Below, one piece after another: positions 42,341-50,932 of a DNA stretch of 64,000 nt; the stretch's first letter is position 1, and each line of letters starts with the position of its first letter. Under the pieces are notes generated by a model, which worked only from the letters and a program-made list of their open reading frames with translations, did not search any database and was not told the DNA's origin. This DNA is from Aneurinibacillus uraniidurans (GTDB lineage Bacteria; Bacillota; Bacilli; Aneurinibacillales; Aneurinibacillaceae). Both the position numbers and the translations under genes were made by a program. The stretch is from assembly GCF_028471905.1 (NCBI RefSeq), contig NZ_CP116902.1:2702501-2766500 (forward strand), read 5' to 3'.

Positions 42341-43146
42341 TGATTCCCCTCCGTCGGGCTATCTGTACGCCCGTTCTTTTTGATGACACTCCATGTCTCC
42401 ATTTGCGCAAGAAAGGCATGGTCGGTTGAATCAATATGAATGGGCGTCAATGCGATATACCCGTTGCGCACCATGTGATAGTCATTATTCTCGATAATTG
42501 TTGTCTTACCATATTCTCGCTCTAGCCAGTATTCCGTAACGCCGGTCTTTCCTTGTTTCTCATCGATCCGATCACGGTAATGATGAATATCAAGTCCTGT
42601 TACAACCGTGCCTTTTACTTGATCAGCCGGGATATGTGGAATGTTAATATTAATCATCACATCTCGCGGAATGTCGTGAATGTTAATTTCTTCCCAGATG
42701 GGGCGCACCATTTTTTCCACATCACCAAAATCATGTTTATGGAAATGGTTTTCATACGAGACCGCAATGGCCGGTACTTCGTAGATCACGGCCTCACGTG
42801 CCGCACTTACCGTCCCGGAATAGTATACGTCCTTCCCAATATTAAGGCCTGCGTTAATACCGGAGATCACAACATCTGGCCGTTCCTTACAGATCACATT
42901 AAGCGCCATTTTTACGCAGTCAGCCGGCGTCCCGTTCACAGCCCACGCCTGCACATGATCCATGCCATGAAAGTCTACCTTTTGCACAGTCAGCCCTTCC
43001 CGCACAGTAATACGGTGCCCTTCTGCACTTCGCTCAGTGTCAGGTGCAACGACAATCACTTCCGCTAGTCCGGCAAGCGAACGAACGAGCTTATGAATGC
43101 CAAGCGCGTGAATCCCGTCATCATTCGTTACGACTACTTTGTACAT
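42337..43146 (-). CDS. surE: 5'/3'-nucleotidase SurE
   Basis: 269 residues. N-terminal VVVTNDDGIHALG carries the metal Asp pair; VVAPDTERSAEGHRIT, VNGTPADCVKMAL and SGINAGLNIGKDVYYSGTVSAA follow, all SurE signatures. It dephosphorylates nucleoside monophosphates using a divalent metal. Confidence 0.92.
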   Translation of the reverse strand: MYKVVVTNDDGIHALGIHKLVRSLAGLAEVIVVAPDTERSAEGHRITVREGLTVQKVDFHGMDHVQAWAVNGTPADCVKMALNVICKERPDVVISGINAGLNIGKDVYYSGTVSAAREAVIYEVPAIAVSYENHFHKHDFGDVEKMVRPIWEEINIHDIPRDVMININIPHIPADQVKGTVVTGLDIHHYRDRIDEKQGKTGVTEYWLEREYGKTTIIENNDYHMVRNGYIALTPIHIDSTDHAFLAQMETWSVIKKNGRTDSPTEGNQ

Positions 43147-43241
43147 ACATGCCTGTCCTCCACGTCTATGGTTTTGTTTCTACTATTTTACTCGCTATCC
43201 TGCAAAAAAGCACGCATCCTGCCAGCGAATACGGTTGATGG

Positions 43242-44066
43242 CTATGCTTTCCTTTTCATTTTTTCTTTTGTCCAAACTACCATGATCCCTAATGAGACCC
43301 ACAGTACACAAAGAAAAATAACGCCCCCTAGCAACGGGATATTAACCGCTGCCATTACAAGCAAGGCACCAACAAGCGCCTGCAGCCAGATGTTCATCGG
43401 ACCATTAATAGGGATCCATTCCGCTACCCTGATGCTGATCGAGGCAAGACCAATCACCAAAAAGAGGAGGACAAAAAGCAGGAGCAGAACAACAAACGGA
43501 ATGCCAATGACCGTAATGGATAACAAAATGCTAATCGCACTAACCAGCAAACTTGCGACAAATCCAATCGTAAGGAGTTGAGTAAGCGAATGACGTATTT
43601 GTGTAACAAACGGATCGAGTCGATGTTTGAGTATGAATGCAGCAAGAACCGGCAAAAGAATCAGCAGTAAACTCAGCACGATTTGGATCAACCAAATGCC
43701 AAGCACAGCCACACCCGCAACAAACAAGCTATTCTTAACCGCATTATCAAATGCAATATTTACCACGTAGTCTTGTAATTGCGCCCCTGTTTCCTGCTTG
43801 ATTTTCCCACCCACTACAACGATAATGCCCCCGACTTGGGCTGATTTTCGTAATGTAAGATCTCCGTTAAAAACAATAATCGCATCCCGTACATGTCCGG
43901 AAACGTCGGCATCTCCTCCCGTTACAATCACATTTTCAACGGTTTGCCCAACCGGAATAACGGTATCCTGATGCATAAATAGCGCTTGATTTGCAGCAAA
44001 GACAAAAGAATGCGTACTAAGCGTTACCGTAATCATGATAAAAAAAACAGCCAGTAACTTTTTCAT
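43242..44066 (-). CDS. Polymer-forming (bactofilin-like) domain fused to membrane helices, in the ECF sigma operon
   Basis: 274 residues. A signal peptide is followed by a beta-helix-like stretch with regular IVTGGDADVSG, IIVFNGDLTL, IIVVVGGKI repeats (about 35-95) resembling bactofilin-type domains. About five membrane helices then run to a basic C-terminus. It ends the sigma/anti-sigma operon 4 bp after the anti-sigma stop. The exported repeat domain could sense or contact the envelope; the role is unknown. Confidence 0.65.
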   Translation of the reverse strand: MKKLLAVFFIMITVTLSTHSFVFAANQALFMHQDTVIPVGQTVENVIVTGGDADVSGHVRDAIIVFNGDLTLRKSAQVGGIIVVVGGKIKQETGAQLQDYVVNIAFDNAVKNSLFVAGVAVLGIWLIQIVLSLLLILLPVLAAFILKHRLDPFVTQIRHSLTQLLTIGFVASLLVSAISILLSITVIGIPFVVLLLLFVLLFLVIGLASISIRVAEWIPINGPMNIWLQALVGALLVMAAVNIPLLGGVIFLCVLWVSLGIMVVWTKEKMKRKA

Positions 44067-44070
44067 GTCC

Positions 44071-44583
44071 CTACATCACTCCATTTTCTGATCCCACTAT
44101 TCTTACCGAAAGCAATTTGCGTAAGAACCAGATCGATAGCAATAAAAGAAAAATTGCAAAGCCTGCCAGTCCACTTACAAAAGACGGAGTGTTTGACATA
44201 ACCAGCATTCCTGTTTTCCATATCACTACCACAATCGCTACAAAAGAGGAAAATAAGTTCGATCCAATCGCACCTGCATACAGTAAGATCGGGGTAAAAA
44301 ATATAACGGATACGCTGGCGAAAATCGCCGCCAGTTTCGCATAATTTCTATTTTCTGTTACACCTGTATTGGCACGGATCGCCTCCATGATTTTGTCGGT
44401 TACAGAGTCAGGTACAGCGATAAATTGATATGTATCAAACGTCTGCTGTTTGATAAAAGATAATTCATCCACTAAATCCCGGCACTCCTCGCAAGCTTCG
44501 ATATGCTCTTCAACCGCGCTATATTCCTCTGCCGATAATTCATGATCCAAATAAGCAGATAGCATGTCCTCCATATGTTCCAT
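44071..44583 (-). CDS. Zinc-finger anti-sigma factor, YlaD-like
   Basis: 170 residues from the second ATG (seven bases from AGGAGG). An N-terminal ZAS domain (MLSAYLDHELSAEE; H-x3-CxxC in HIEACEECRDL) is followed by two or three membrane helices. It should hold the co-encoded ECF sigma factor at the membrane. The intact zinc motif suggests redox or envelope-stress control. Confidence 0.85.
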   Translation of the reverse strand: MEHMEDMLSAYLDHELSAEEYSAVEEHIEACEECRDLVDELSFIKQQTFDTYQFIAVPDSVTDKIMEAIRANTGVTENRNYAKLAAIFASVSVIFFTPILLYAGAIGSNLFSSFVAIVVVIWKTGMLVMSNTPSFVSGLAGFAIFLLLLSIWFLRKLLSVRIVGSENGVM

Positions 44584-44601
44584 GCCCATCCCTCCTTTTT
44601 T

Positions 44602-45135
44602 TCAATCAGTAAGCTCCTTACGCAACGCAAGTCTGGCTGCATGAATGCGTGATTTTACCGTTCCAACAGGCACGTTAATGATTTCGGCCATCTCATCATA
44701 CGAAAACCCCTGAACATCACGTAAAATAATGACCATTCGATGTTCAGGAGAAAGTTTTTTCATGGCTTCTTCAATATTCAATTGTACATGCTTTTGTTCA
44801 ACGGAACTTGGAGCCTGTGTAAAAAAACTTTGTTTTTCGATATCCTCTTCAGTGACCGTATTCTCCCGCTTCTTTTTTCGAATACGGTCATAGCATAATC
44901 GAGACACAATTTGAGTTAACCAGGGAACAAAGGCATACACTTGCTCTAGCTTGGCTAACGAAGAGTATACTTTCAGAAAAGCCTCTTGCGATACATCCTC
45001 GGCCTCCATTCGATCATGCAGCATCGCATATGCCTGCCGAAAAACTGCCCCCTTATAACGATTGATCAATTGTACGAACGCTTCCTGCTCCCCCTGCCTT
45101 GCTCGTCCAATTAATACGTAAAGTTCATCATCCAA
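44602..45135 (-). CDS. ECF RNA polymerase sigma factor, YlaC-like
   Basis: 177 residues with region 2 (QAYAMLHDRMEAEDVSQEAF, LTQIVSRLCYDRIRKKKRE) and region 4 (LSPEHRMVIILRDVQGFSYD, VPVGTVKSRIHAARLALRKE). TTG start. Gene order sigma, anti-sigma, membrane protein parallels the B. subtilis yla operon. Confidence 0.88.
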   Translation of the reverse strand: MDDELYVLIGRARQGEQEAFVQLINRYKGAVFRQAYAMLHDRMEAEDVSQEAFLKVYSSLAKLEQVYAFVPWLTQIVSRLCYDRIRKKKRENTVTEEDIEKQSFFTQAPSSVEQKHVQLNIEEAMKKLSPEHRMVIILRDVQGFSYDEMAEIINVPVGTVKSRIHAARLALRKELTD

Positions 45136-45225
45136 CTGCTTTCACCACCCAACCGCTCGAACATTCCATTTCCTGATTTTTTACTGTTTGGCATGTCCTA
45201 ATTAAAAGGACAGCTACATGTATAC

Positions 45226-45268
45226 AAAAGTTCAGCAAAAAAATTTTTTCTTACGCTGAACTTTTTTT
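45226..45268. terminator. Terminator-like hairpin between divergent genes
   Basis: AGTTCAGC/GCTGAACT with T tracts on both strands, in the region between the ECF sigma and PAP2 starts. Nearby at 45194-45212 TGTCC-N9-GGACA forms a second inverted repeat, a possible operator. Confidence 0.55.
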
Positions 45269-45321
45269 CGATTTGTTAGTCCTTTTACTTATGAAAAGAG
45301 AAAATACGGAGGAAACTACTC

Positions 45322-45921
45322 ATGTCATTACTTAATCTCGATTACAATTTGTTTCAGTTGATTAATCATCTCGCTGTCGTTTATCCTTTCCTAAATCCTA
45401 TCATGCGTTTTTTAGCGCAAGAAGGGGAATATGTATTTTACGTAGGCATCATTTTTTACTGGTTTACGCGCAAGGAGCAAAATCGCTGGATGGTCATTCA
45501 CTCGTTAGTCTCTGCGTGTGTGGCGCTTGGAATTAGCGGGCTAATCGGTGACTTCTTCTACCGAGATCGCCCATTTGTGTCTCATCATGTCAATCAGTTA
45601 ATTCCGCATGCTATGAATGCTTCTTTTCCAAGTGATCATGCTACCGGCGCTTTTGTAATTGCTACTTCCATCTTCCTTTTCCGTAAACAAGAAGGACGAG
45701 CTTGGTTAGTCCTGGCTGCTGGCGTAGCCTTTTCACGTATTTGGGTAGGCGTACATTATCCGTTAGATGTGCTTGCCGGAACGTTACTCGGTTGCGGCAC
45801 TGCAATCGCTATGTATAAATGGATCCCAAAATGGAAAATGGTTGCCAACCTGCTACAACAAGGACTCCTTGTCTACGAAAAAATGGAACGCCGCATTTTA
45901 CCGACCAAAAGCCCACAATAA
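45322..45921 (+). CDS. PAP2 family phosphatase (undecaprenyl-diphosphatase type)
   Basis: 199 residues, about five helices. The three acid phosphatase motifs are present: FFYRDRP (KxxxxxxRP-like), PSDHATG and SRIWVGVHYPLD. Probably recycles undecaprenyl pyrophosphate or dephosphorylates a related lipid at the outer face of the membrane. Followed 16 bp later by a deacetylase gene. Confidence 0.87.
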   Translation: MSLLNLDYNLFQLINHLAVVYPFLNPIMRFLAQEGEYVFYVGIIFYWFTRKEQNRWMVIHSLVSACVALGISGLIGDFFYRDRPFVSHHVNQLIPHAMNASFPSDHATGAFVIATSIFLFRKQEGRAWLVLAAGVAFSRIWVGVHYPLDVLAGTLLGCGTAIAMYKWIPKWKMVANLLQQGLLVYEKMERRILPTKSPQ

Positions 45922-45937
45922 TAAGGGGGAAACACGC

Positions 45938-46726
45938 ATGCGAAAGGGTATCATCATACTTGCTTTCTTTCTCACAGTAAGTTCGCTAACATACGCAAGC
46001 CAAAGCCCTGATTATACCAAAGAGCAACGTGTTCCTGTGCTGTTATATCACCATATTTTACGAAAAGAAGAAAATAAGAAATTTAAACATAACTCAGGTG
46101 TGATTACACCTGAGTTATTTGCACAACAAATGAAACTATTACACGATAACGGATATAAAACCGTAACCCTGCAACAACTTGAACAATTTATCACAAGAAA
46201 AATTACGCTGCCCAAAAAAAGTATCGTCATTACGTTTGATGATGGTTACTTAAGTAACCTTACATATGCTTACCCCATTTTGAAAAAATATAACTATACA
46301 GCCGCTCTTTTCCTCATCACAGGAAACATGAAAACACAACCAGAAAAATTTAACCCGGATAAACTGAATTATATTAGTTGGTCCGAACTCCCCATATACT
46401 CAGACGTATTTCAATATGAAAGTCATACAAATGAGTTCCATCGAATGGTTGGTAACAAAAGCTTTTTACTGGCTAAACCTGCCGAAGATGTACTCATCGA
46501 TCTTGAGTTGTCTAAAATGCTGTTACAGTCTCGTTACTTCGCCTATCCGTATGGTAAATATAATAAAAACACAATACAATTAGTCAAAAAAGCGGGCTAC
46601 GCCATGGCGTTTACGACTCGTCCCCGCAAAGCATGCCCAGGAACTTCCTTACTCGAAGTTCCGCGCTATGGAATTCTGCCCACTACAACCATGCAGCAAT
46701 TCAAAAATATCATCGGAATTCCATGA
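45938..46726 (+). CDS. Secreted polysaccharide deacetylase family protein
   Basis: 262 residues from the ATG at 45938 (AAGGGGG upstream). Signal peptide, then the NodB homology domain: VLLYHHIL, ITFDDGYLSN (catalytic Asp and metal Asp), ESHTNEFH (metal His), FAYPYGKYN. Closest in plan to YadE/PgaB-like deacetylases acting on cell-wall or matrix polysaccharide. A perfect 11-bp inverted repeat (46091-46116) lies in the coding sequence. Confidence 0.87.
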   Translation: MRKGIIILAFFLTVSSLTYASQSPDYTKEQRVPVLLYHHILRKEENKKFKHNSGVITPELFAQQMKLLHDNGYKTVTLQQLEQFITRKITLPKKSIVITFDDGYLSNLTYAYPILKKYNYTAALFLITGNMKTQPEKFNPDKLNYISWSELPIYSDVFQYESHTNEFHRMVGNKSFLLAKPAEDVLIDLELSKMLLQSRYFAYPYGKYNKNTIQLVKKAGYAMAFTTRPRKACPGTSLLEVPRYGILPTTTMQQFKNIIGIP

Positions 46727-46770
46727 CATTTCCCAAAACATCGGCATGTACGTGCTAAAAATAGTACCTG

Positions 46771-48279
46771 TTAGAAAAAAATCGTAAGTCCATTCCGTTT
46801 CACAAACCGAAGTCCCATATAACTAACTAATCCACCATAAAACAAAACCATCTTTTCGATTTCCTGAACATATATCGGCCATGTATAAAAAAACAACTCA
46901 TTAACCGCTCCAATTACCCAGAAGCATCCAATTCCAATCATAACAATATGAAAAGCCTCCCACAAAGCAGGCATAAATAGAAAGATTCGGTTCACACTCT
47001 TCTTTATTTGCTTCATATTCCATACTACTGAAACAAGCTCTAACGAGAGAATACTTATGACTGTCCCTTCATAACCGAATCCAGGAATAGCGATTAGCAA
47101 GTATCCCAAAACTACCGAACAAGCACTTCCAAATAACAAGCCTTTCACTGGTTCCTGCTCTCTTTCTTGTGCCCATAAAATAGTCGTTGTTACCTCCCGA
47201 AGTCCCGTAAGCAGAGGAATCGCGCACAAATAACGAATCGCCCCCCCTACTTCCTCCTTATTGAATAACAGCATCGACACATCTCGGGCATAGAAAAAAA
47301 GAAACAGCGTGGAAACAACACCTAATCCCCAGGTTAGTTGTAAAGCAAGATGTGACCTTCTTACAAAAATTTTATTTTTTTTATCCTTCCAATCTTCTGT
47401 TATTTTCGCAGACAACGTGTGTGAAATCGCGGCCGTCATAATCGTTGGAAAATAAACAGCCGTTACTGCCATTCCGGCAATCTCACCAAAAACAGCGATG
47501 GCTTGATCAGCGCTCATCCCTCCATCTTGCAGACGATGCGGGACGATAAGTGCATCCAAAAATTCAGATACTGGAACAACAAGACGAGTCGCCAAAATGG
47601 TAACCGAGCTGTACAGAAAGACGGGAAGCCCAATTGAAATCGTCTGCTCCAACCTTTCTCCATTAATCACTCGCAGCGACATACGCAGGGGTATGATTAA
47701 GAACAACAAAGCACACACCGCTCCCGTGAAAGCCCCAAAAACAGCTCCACTAACTGCCCATACTTTTCCATGTACGGCCCATACGGTTGCGAATCCAAGC
47801 ATCGTACATACACGAACTAACTGTTCAATCACTTCAGAACTTGCAATCGATCCGTACGATTCAATTCCTTGTAAATATCCACGAACGAGATGAAGCAGGG
47901 GAACGACAACTAAAGCAGGTGCTATATATTGAATAGGTACAGTAAGATTCTGATCTCCCATAAATAAAGCAATATCTGGTGCTAACCGATAAGAGAGATA
48001 TCCAATCCCCCCCCCGATTACCGCCAAGCAAACAAGCATCATGACTACGAGATTTTTACCTCGCTGTGCATCTTTTGCCGTCATCAAAAATAATGCCGTT
48101 GGAAATCCAGCCGTAATAATCGTGAGAATCAGTCCATAAAAAGAATAGGCCATCTGGTACAGCCCGACTCCTTCTGCCCCCAGCAACCGAAACAGTGGAA
48201 TACGAGCAAGCGCTCCCATCAACTTAACAATAAAAATGGCACTTGAGCGAAGTGCCATTTGTTTTAAAAAAACAGGCAT
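46771..48279 (-). CDS. SpoVB/MurJ-type polysaccharide flippase
   Basis: 502 residues, about fourteen helices, with the opening ALRSSAIFIVKLMGALARIPLFRLLGAEGVGLYQMAYS split across TM1-TM2 and the central GYLQGIESYGSIASSEVIEQ, as in SpoVB and YkvU. It should move lipid-linked oligosaccharides or precursors across the membrane, possibly during sporulation. Confidence 0.85.
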   Translation of the reverse strand: MPVFLKQMALRSSAIFIVKLMGALARIPLFRLLGAEGVGLYQMAYSFYGLILTIITAGFPTALFLMTAKDAQRGKNLVVMMLVCLAVIGGGIGYLSYRLAPDIALFMGDQNLTVPIQYIAPALVVVPLLHLVRGYLQGIESYGSIASSEVIEQLVRVCTMLGFATVWAVHGKVWAVSGAVFGAFTGAVCALLFLIIPLRMSLRVINGERLEQTISIGLPVFLYSSVTILATRLVVPVSEFLDALIVPHRLQDGGMSADQAIAVFGEIAGMAVTAVYFPTIMTAAISHTLSAKITEDWKDKKNKIFVRRSHLALQLTWGLGVVSTLFLFFYARDVSMLLFNKEEVGGAIRYLCAIPLLTGLREVTTTILWAQEREQEPVKGLLFGSACSVVLGYLLIAIPGFGYEGTVISILSLELVSVVWNMKQIKKSVNRIFLFMPALWEAFHIVMIGIGCFWVIGAVNELFFYTWPIYVQEIEKMVLFYGGLVSYMGLRFVKRNGLTIFF

Positions 48280-48379
48280 GGCTCCCCTTCTTCCTTTTCT
48301 AAGCTTCTAAGCGCCTTGTCCTGTTTATACTGTATGAACGTACATGCTCCCCTATAACCTATGCCCCTCGATATTTTGC

Positions 48380-49513
48380 TTAATCCCGTATATGGATCAG
48401 TACAAATTTTGTATACTTATCCCAGCCTAAATCCCATGGAACACGATAGCGATCACCTGTATGAGAGTTCACGAGTGCATATCCATTCTCATCCCGGCCT
48501 ACAACGATGGAGAAATGGTCAATATCGCCATTCATTTCATACCCGATTAAATCTCCTGGTTGTAAGCGGGCAATCGCCCCTGTAGGATTCTTCATCGTAG
48601 GTTTTACCACATCGCTATACACCCCGCGTGCGATCACTTTCCCATATCCACTGTACACCAGAAAATTCTTAAAGGAATCGGTTCGCACCCATGCAGTGCT
48701 TCCCCCCTGTTTATAGCGATAGTACCAACCACCACGCATAGGAAGTCCTCCCCCTTCTTCTGGATCACCAAGAACTTGCGAAGCAAAGTTCGTACAATCC
48801 CCTCCTATGTAATTGTAATCCTTATATTTTGGATTATACCGGTGATCATTCCCGGCTCCCCATGCTGCTCCTGCATACTTATTCGCATACGCGACCGCCT
48901 TTTCGCGGTTATACTTCTTCGTTCGTGTGACTGGTTCAGACTTATCCACCGCTGCATTCAGAATAAGCGCATGAATATACGGCATGTCCTTCACCGAATC
49001 AGACGGAATCGTATCCGGATTCTCTTCAATCGGATCTGAATACCATTCCCTAATAACATGCCAACCTGTTTCGTTTTTTTCTAGGCGAATTCCATGGCGC
49101 GTACCGATTCCGAACGAGTGGGAACTCATATTTTTACCCGTATATCTATATGTAAGCTTTAATGTATGTAAGAGTGATACAGTAGCTGTATTTCCCTTTA
49201 CTTTCGTACGTGAAATCCTAATATTTCCTTTTGCTTCAGTAAATGTTACCCCTCTTGTTTCTGCCCACTTTTGAATGTAATTCGCTCGCTTATTCTCCTG
49301 CTGTAGCGCATAACGACTTGTTTTCTGCTGGAGATTGTAATATTTTTCGATAATGTGCGGGTTATTCTCAATCAACAATTGTGTCCGTGCTTCAAATAGC
49401 TTATTAAGAAAAACAGTAAGATCTGTCTCACCATCACGCCCTGTAGTATAACCACGATGAGGAATTACCAATAGACATACACACAAGTAATATACCATTA
49501 TTTGTTTCATCAT
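48380..49513 (-). CDS. Secreted amidase-domain protein (YhbB-like, Amidase_6)
   Basis: About 377 residues if started at the MMKQ codons at 49513; upstream ATGs exist and none has a strong ribosome binding site. Signal peptide (IMVYYLCVCLLVIP), a middle region related to peptidoglycan-binding or YhbB N-terminal parts, then a putative amidase domain (about 230-377): YANKYAGAAW, GGDCTNFASQVL (catalytic Cys), GDIDHFSIVVG (His) and VNSHTGDR. Probably acts on peptidoglycan or spore cortex. Confidence 0.8.
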   Translation of the reverse strand: MMKQIMVYYLCVCLLVIPHRGYTTGRDGETDLTVFLNKLFEARTQLLIENNPHIIEKYYNLQQKTSRYALQQENKRANYIQKWAETRGVTFTEAKGNIRISRTKVKGNTATVSLLHTLKLTYRYTGKNMSSHSFGIGTRHGIRLEKNETGWHVIREWYSDPIEENPDTIPSDSVKDMPYIHALILNAAVDKSEPVTRTKKYNREKAVAYANKYAGAAWGAGNDHRYNPKYKDYNYIGGDCTNFASQVLGDPEEGGGLPMRGGWYYRYKQGGSTAWVRTDSFKNFLVYSGYGKVIARGVYSDVVKPTMKNPTGAIARLQPGDLIGYEMNGDIDHFSIVVGRDENGYALVNSHTGDRYRVPWDLGWDKYTKFVLIHIRD

Positions 49514-49730
49514 CCGTTTATCGCCTGCCATACCATATACATCGCGGTCGCTCCCTTCTGCGCATAGTATGTGCATCCATCTCTTTTCTCATAGAAGAAA
49601 CTTCAGGAATAATAAAAAAACCTATTTACCACCACAATCAATCCATGTATATTGAGTGAAGAATACATTTATTGTCATCCATACACTCTGTCAGACAATC
49701 AGGGTAGAAGACGGATGGAAAGGAAAAGGG

Positions 49731-50183
49731 ATGGAGCTTTTACGCAAAATTGGGCAGATACTCGAAGCCAATGACATTCCGTATCAGTTGGAAAATCCAG
49801 CAGAAGGTCATTATTTGTATCGGACAGTTGAGGAAATGCGTGATGCCGGAATGACGCCAGATAATGTTGTACTTGATCTGTTTTTTGATTTCAAAAACGA
49901 GGCGGTGTTCCTCGGCATGATCCGTATTCCGCATAAGCTGCGCGGCCGAAACATCGGAGCTGACATCGTGCGCTTGATGAAAGAATATGCTATCGAGAAT
50001 CACTGGGTCGTAATCCTCGAAAGTGCCCCGGAGAATCTGCTTTTCTGGCAAAAGATGCACTTCTCAAGCTTTATGTACGAAACGTATGGCTTCTGGATGA
50101 TGGGCTATGGAGCGAAAAGTAAATTAATCTTCAAAGTAAAATGGACACAAATGAAAAAACATCTATATGCCAATGTGGAATAA
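49731..50183 (+). CDS. GNAT-like acetyltransferase
   Basis: 150 residues from the ATG at 49731 after AAAGGAAAAGGG. Central GMIRIPHKLRGRNIGADIVR is the acetyl-CoA loop (R-G-x-N-I-G), followed by VVILESAPENLLFWQKMHF. Substrate unknown. A hairpin terminator follows. Confidence 0.7.
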   Translation: MELLRKIGQILEANDIPYQLENPAEGHYLYRTVEEMRDAGMTPDNVVLDLFFDFKNEAVFLGMIRIPHKLRGRNIGADIVRLMKEYAIENHWVVILESAPENLLFWQKMHFSSFMYETYGFWMMGYGAKSKLIFKVKWTQMKKHLYANVE

Positions 50184-50232
50184 AACAGAGGGGAGAAAAA
50201 CAGGAGAGAAAACACGAGTCCGATTACAAGGT

Positions 50233-50258
50233 GGAAAAAGGCGAATGCCTTTTCCTTC
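50233..50258. terminator. Hairpin terminator, GGAAAAGGC-GAAT-GCCTTTTCC type
   Basis: Nine-bp stem around GAAT, same sequence family as the terminator after trpS at 60252. Confidence 0.6.
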
Positions 50259-50312
50259 CGTAGATCGTCCTTATGTTTTCTCTCCTTTTCATCTTTCCTC
50301 ATCCTTTTCTTT

Positions 50313-50822
50313 TTAGCGAACCTCATGCGTACGGTCAAGCGGATAAAATACATACTCGGCTCGACCGACCACATTACTACGCGCAATAAAACCAATCTCC
50401 CGACTATCCATACTTCGATTTCGGTTATCCCCCATCACAAAATACGAATCCTTCGGTACAACAATTCGTTCAAATCCTGACAATGTTGCTTCCGCCAAGT
50501 ATGGTTCACTTGCCACACTTCCATTCCGGTACAAGATACCATCTTTCAATTCCAGTTCATCCCCTGGAATGCCAATAATGCGCTTAATGTAATCATCTTC
50601 TTTTGTAGCATGTAACACGATTATATCGCCTCGCTGTGGGTTTTCTGCATAGTACACCCATTTGTTCACTAAGATGCGTTCATTATTGGCAAGTGTCGGC
50701 TCCATCGATACACCTTTCACAACATACGGGGCAAATAAGAAGAGCCGAACGGCTAGTACCCCTCCTACAATAAGCAAAAAATAGCGGCTCCATATCACAA
50801 GTCCGGACTGCTGCTTCATCAT
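50313..50822 (-). CDS. sipS: Signal peptidase I
   Basis: 169 residues with one N-terminal membrane anchor (FLLIVGGVLAVRLFLF), catalytic Ser in GVSMEPTL, catalytic Lys in YIKRIIGIPGD and the GDNRNRSMDSR box. Length and single anchor match Gram-positive SipS/SipT. GGAGG before the double ATG. Confidence 0.92.
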   Translation of the reverse strand: MMKQQSGLVIWSRYFLLIVGGVLAVRLFLFAPYVVKGVSMEPTLANNERILVNKWVYYAENPQRGDIIVLHATKEDDYIKRIIGIPGDELELKDGILYRNGSVASEPYLAEATLSGFERIVVPKDSYFVMGDNRNRSMDSREIGFIARSNVVGRAEYVFYPLDRTHEVR

Positions 50823-50932
50823 ATCGCCCTCCTCCCCTATGCTTTTTTATCTCCTAATAGTGCGGTCTGTACAAACGAGGAAAAGCGCATCCCTCAACGG
50901 GACACGCTTCCTTCTAGCTGTCTGACGCTTAC

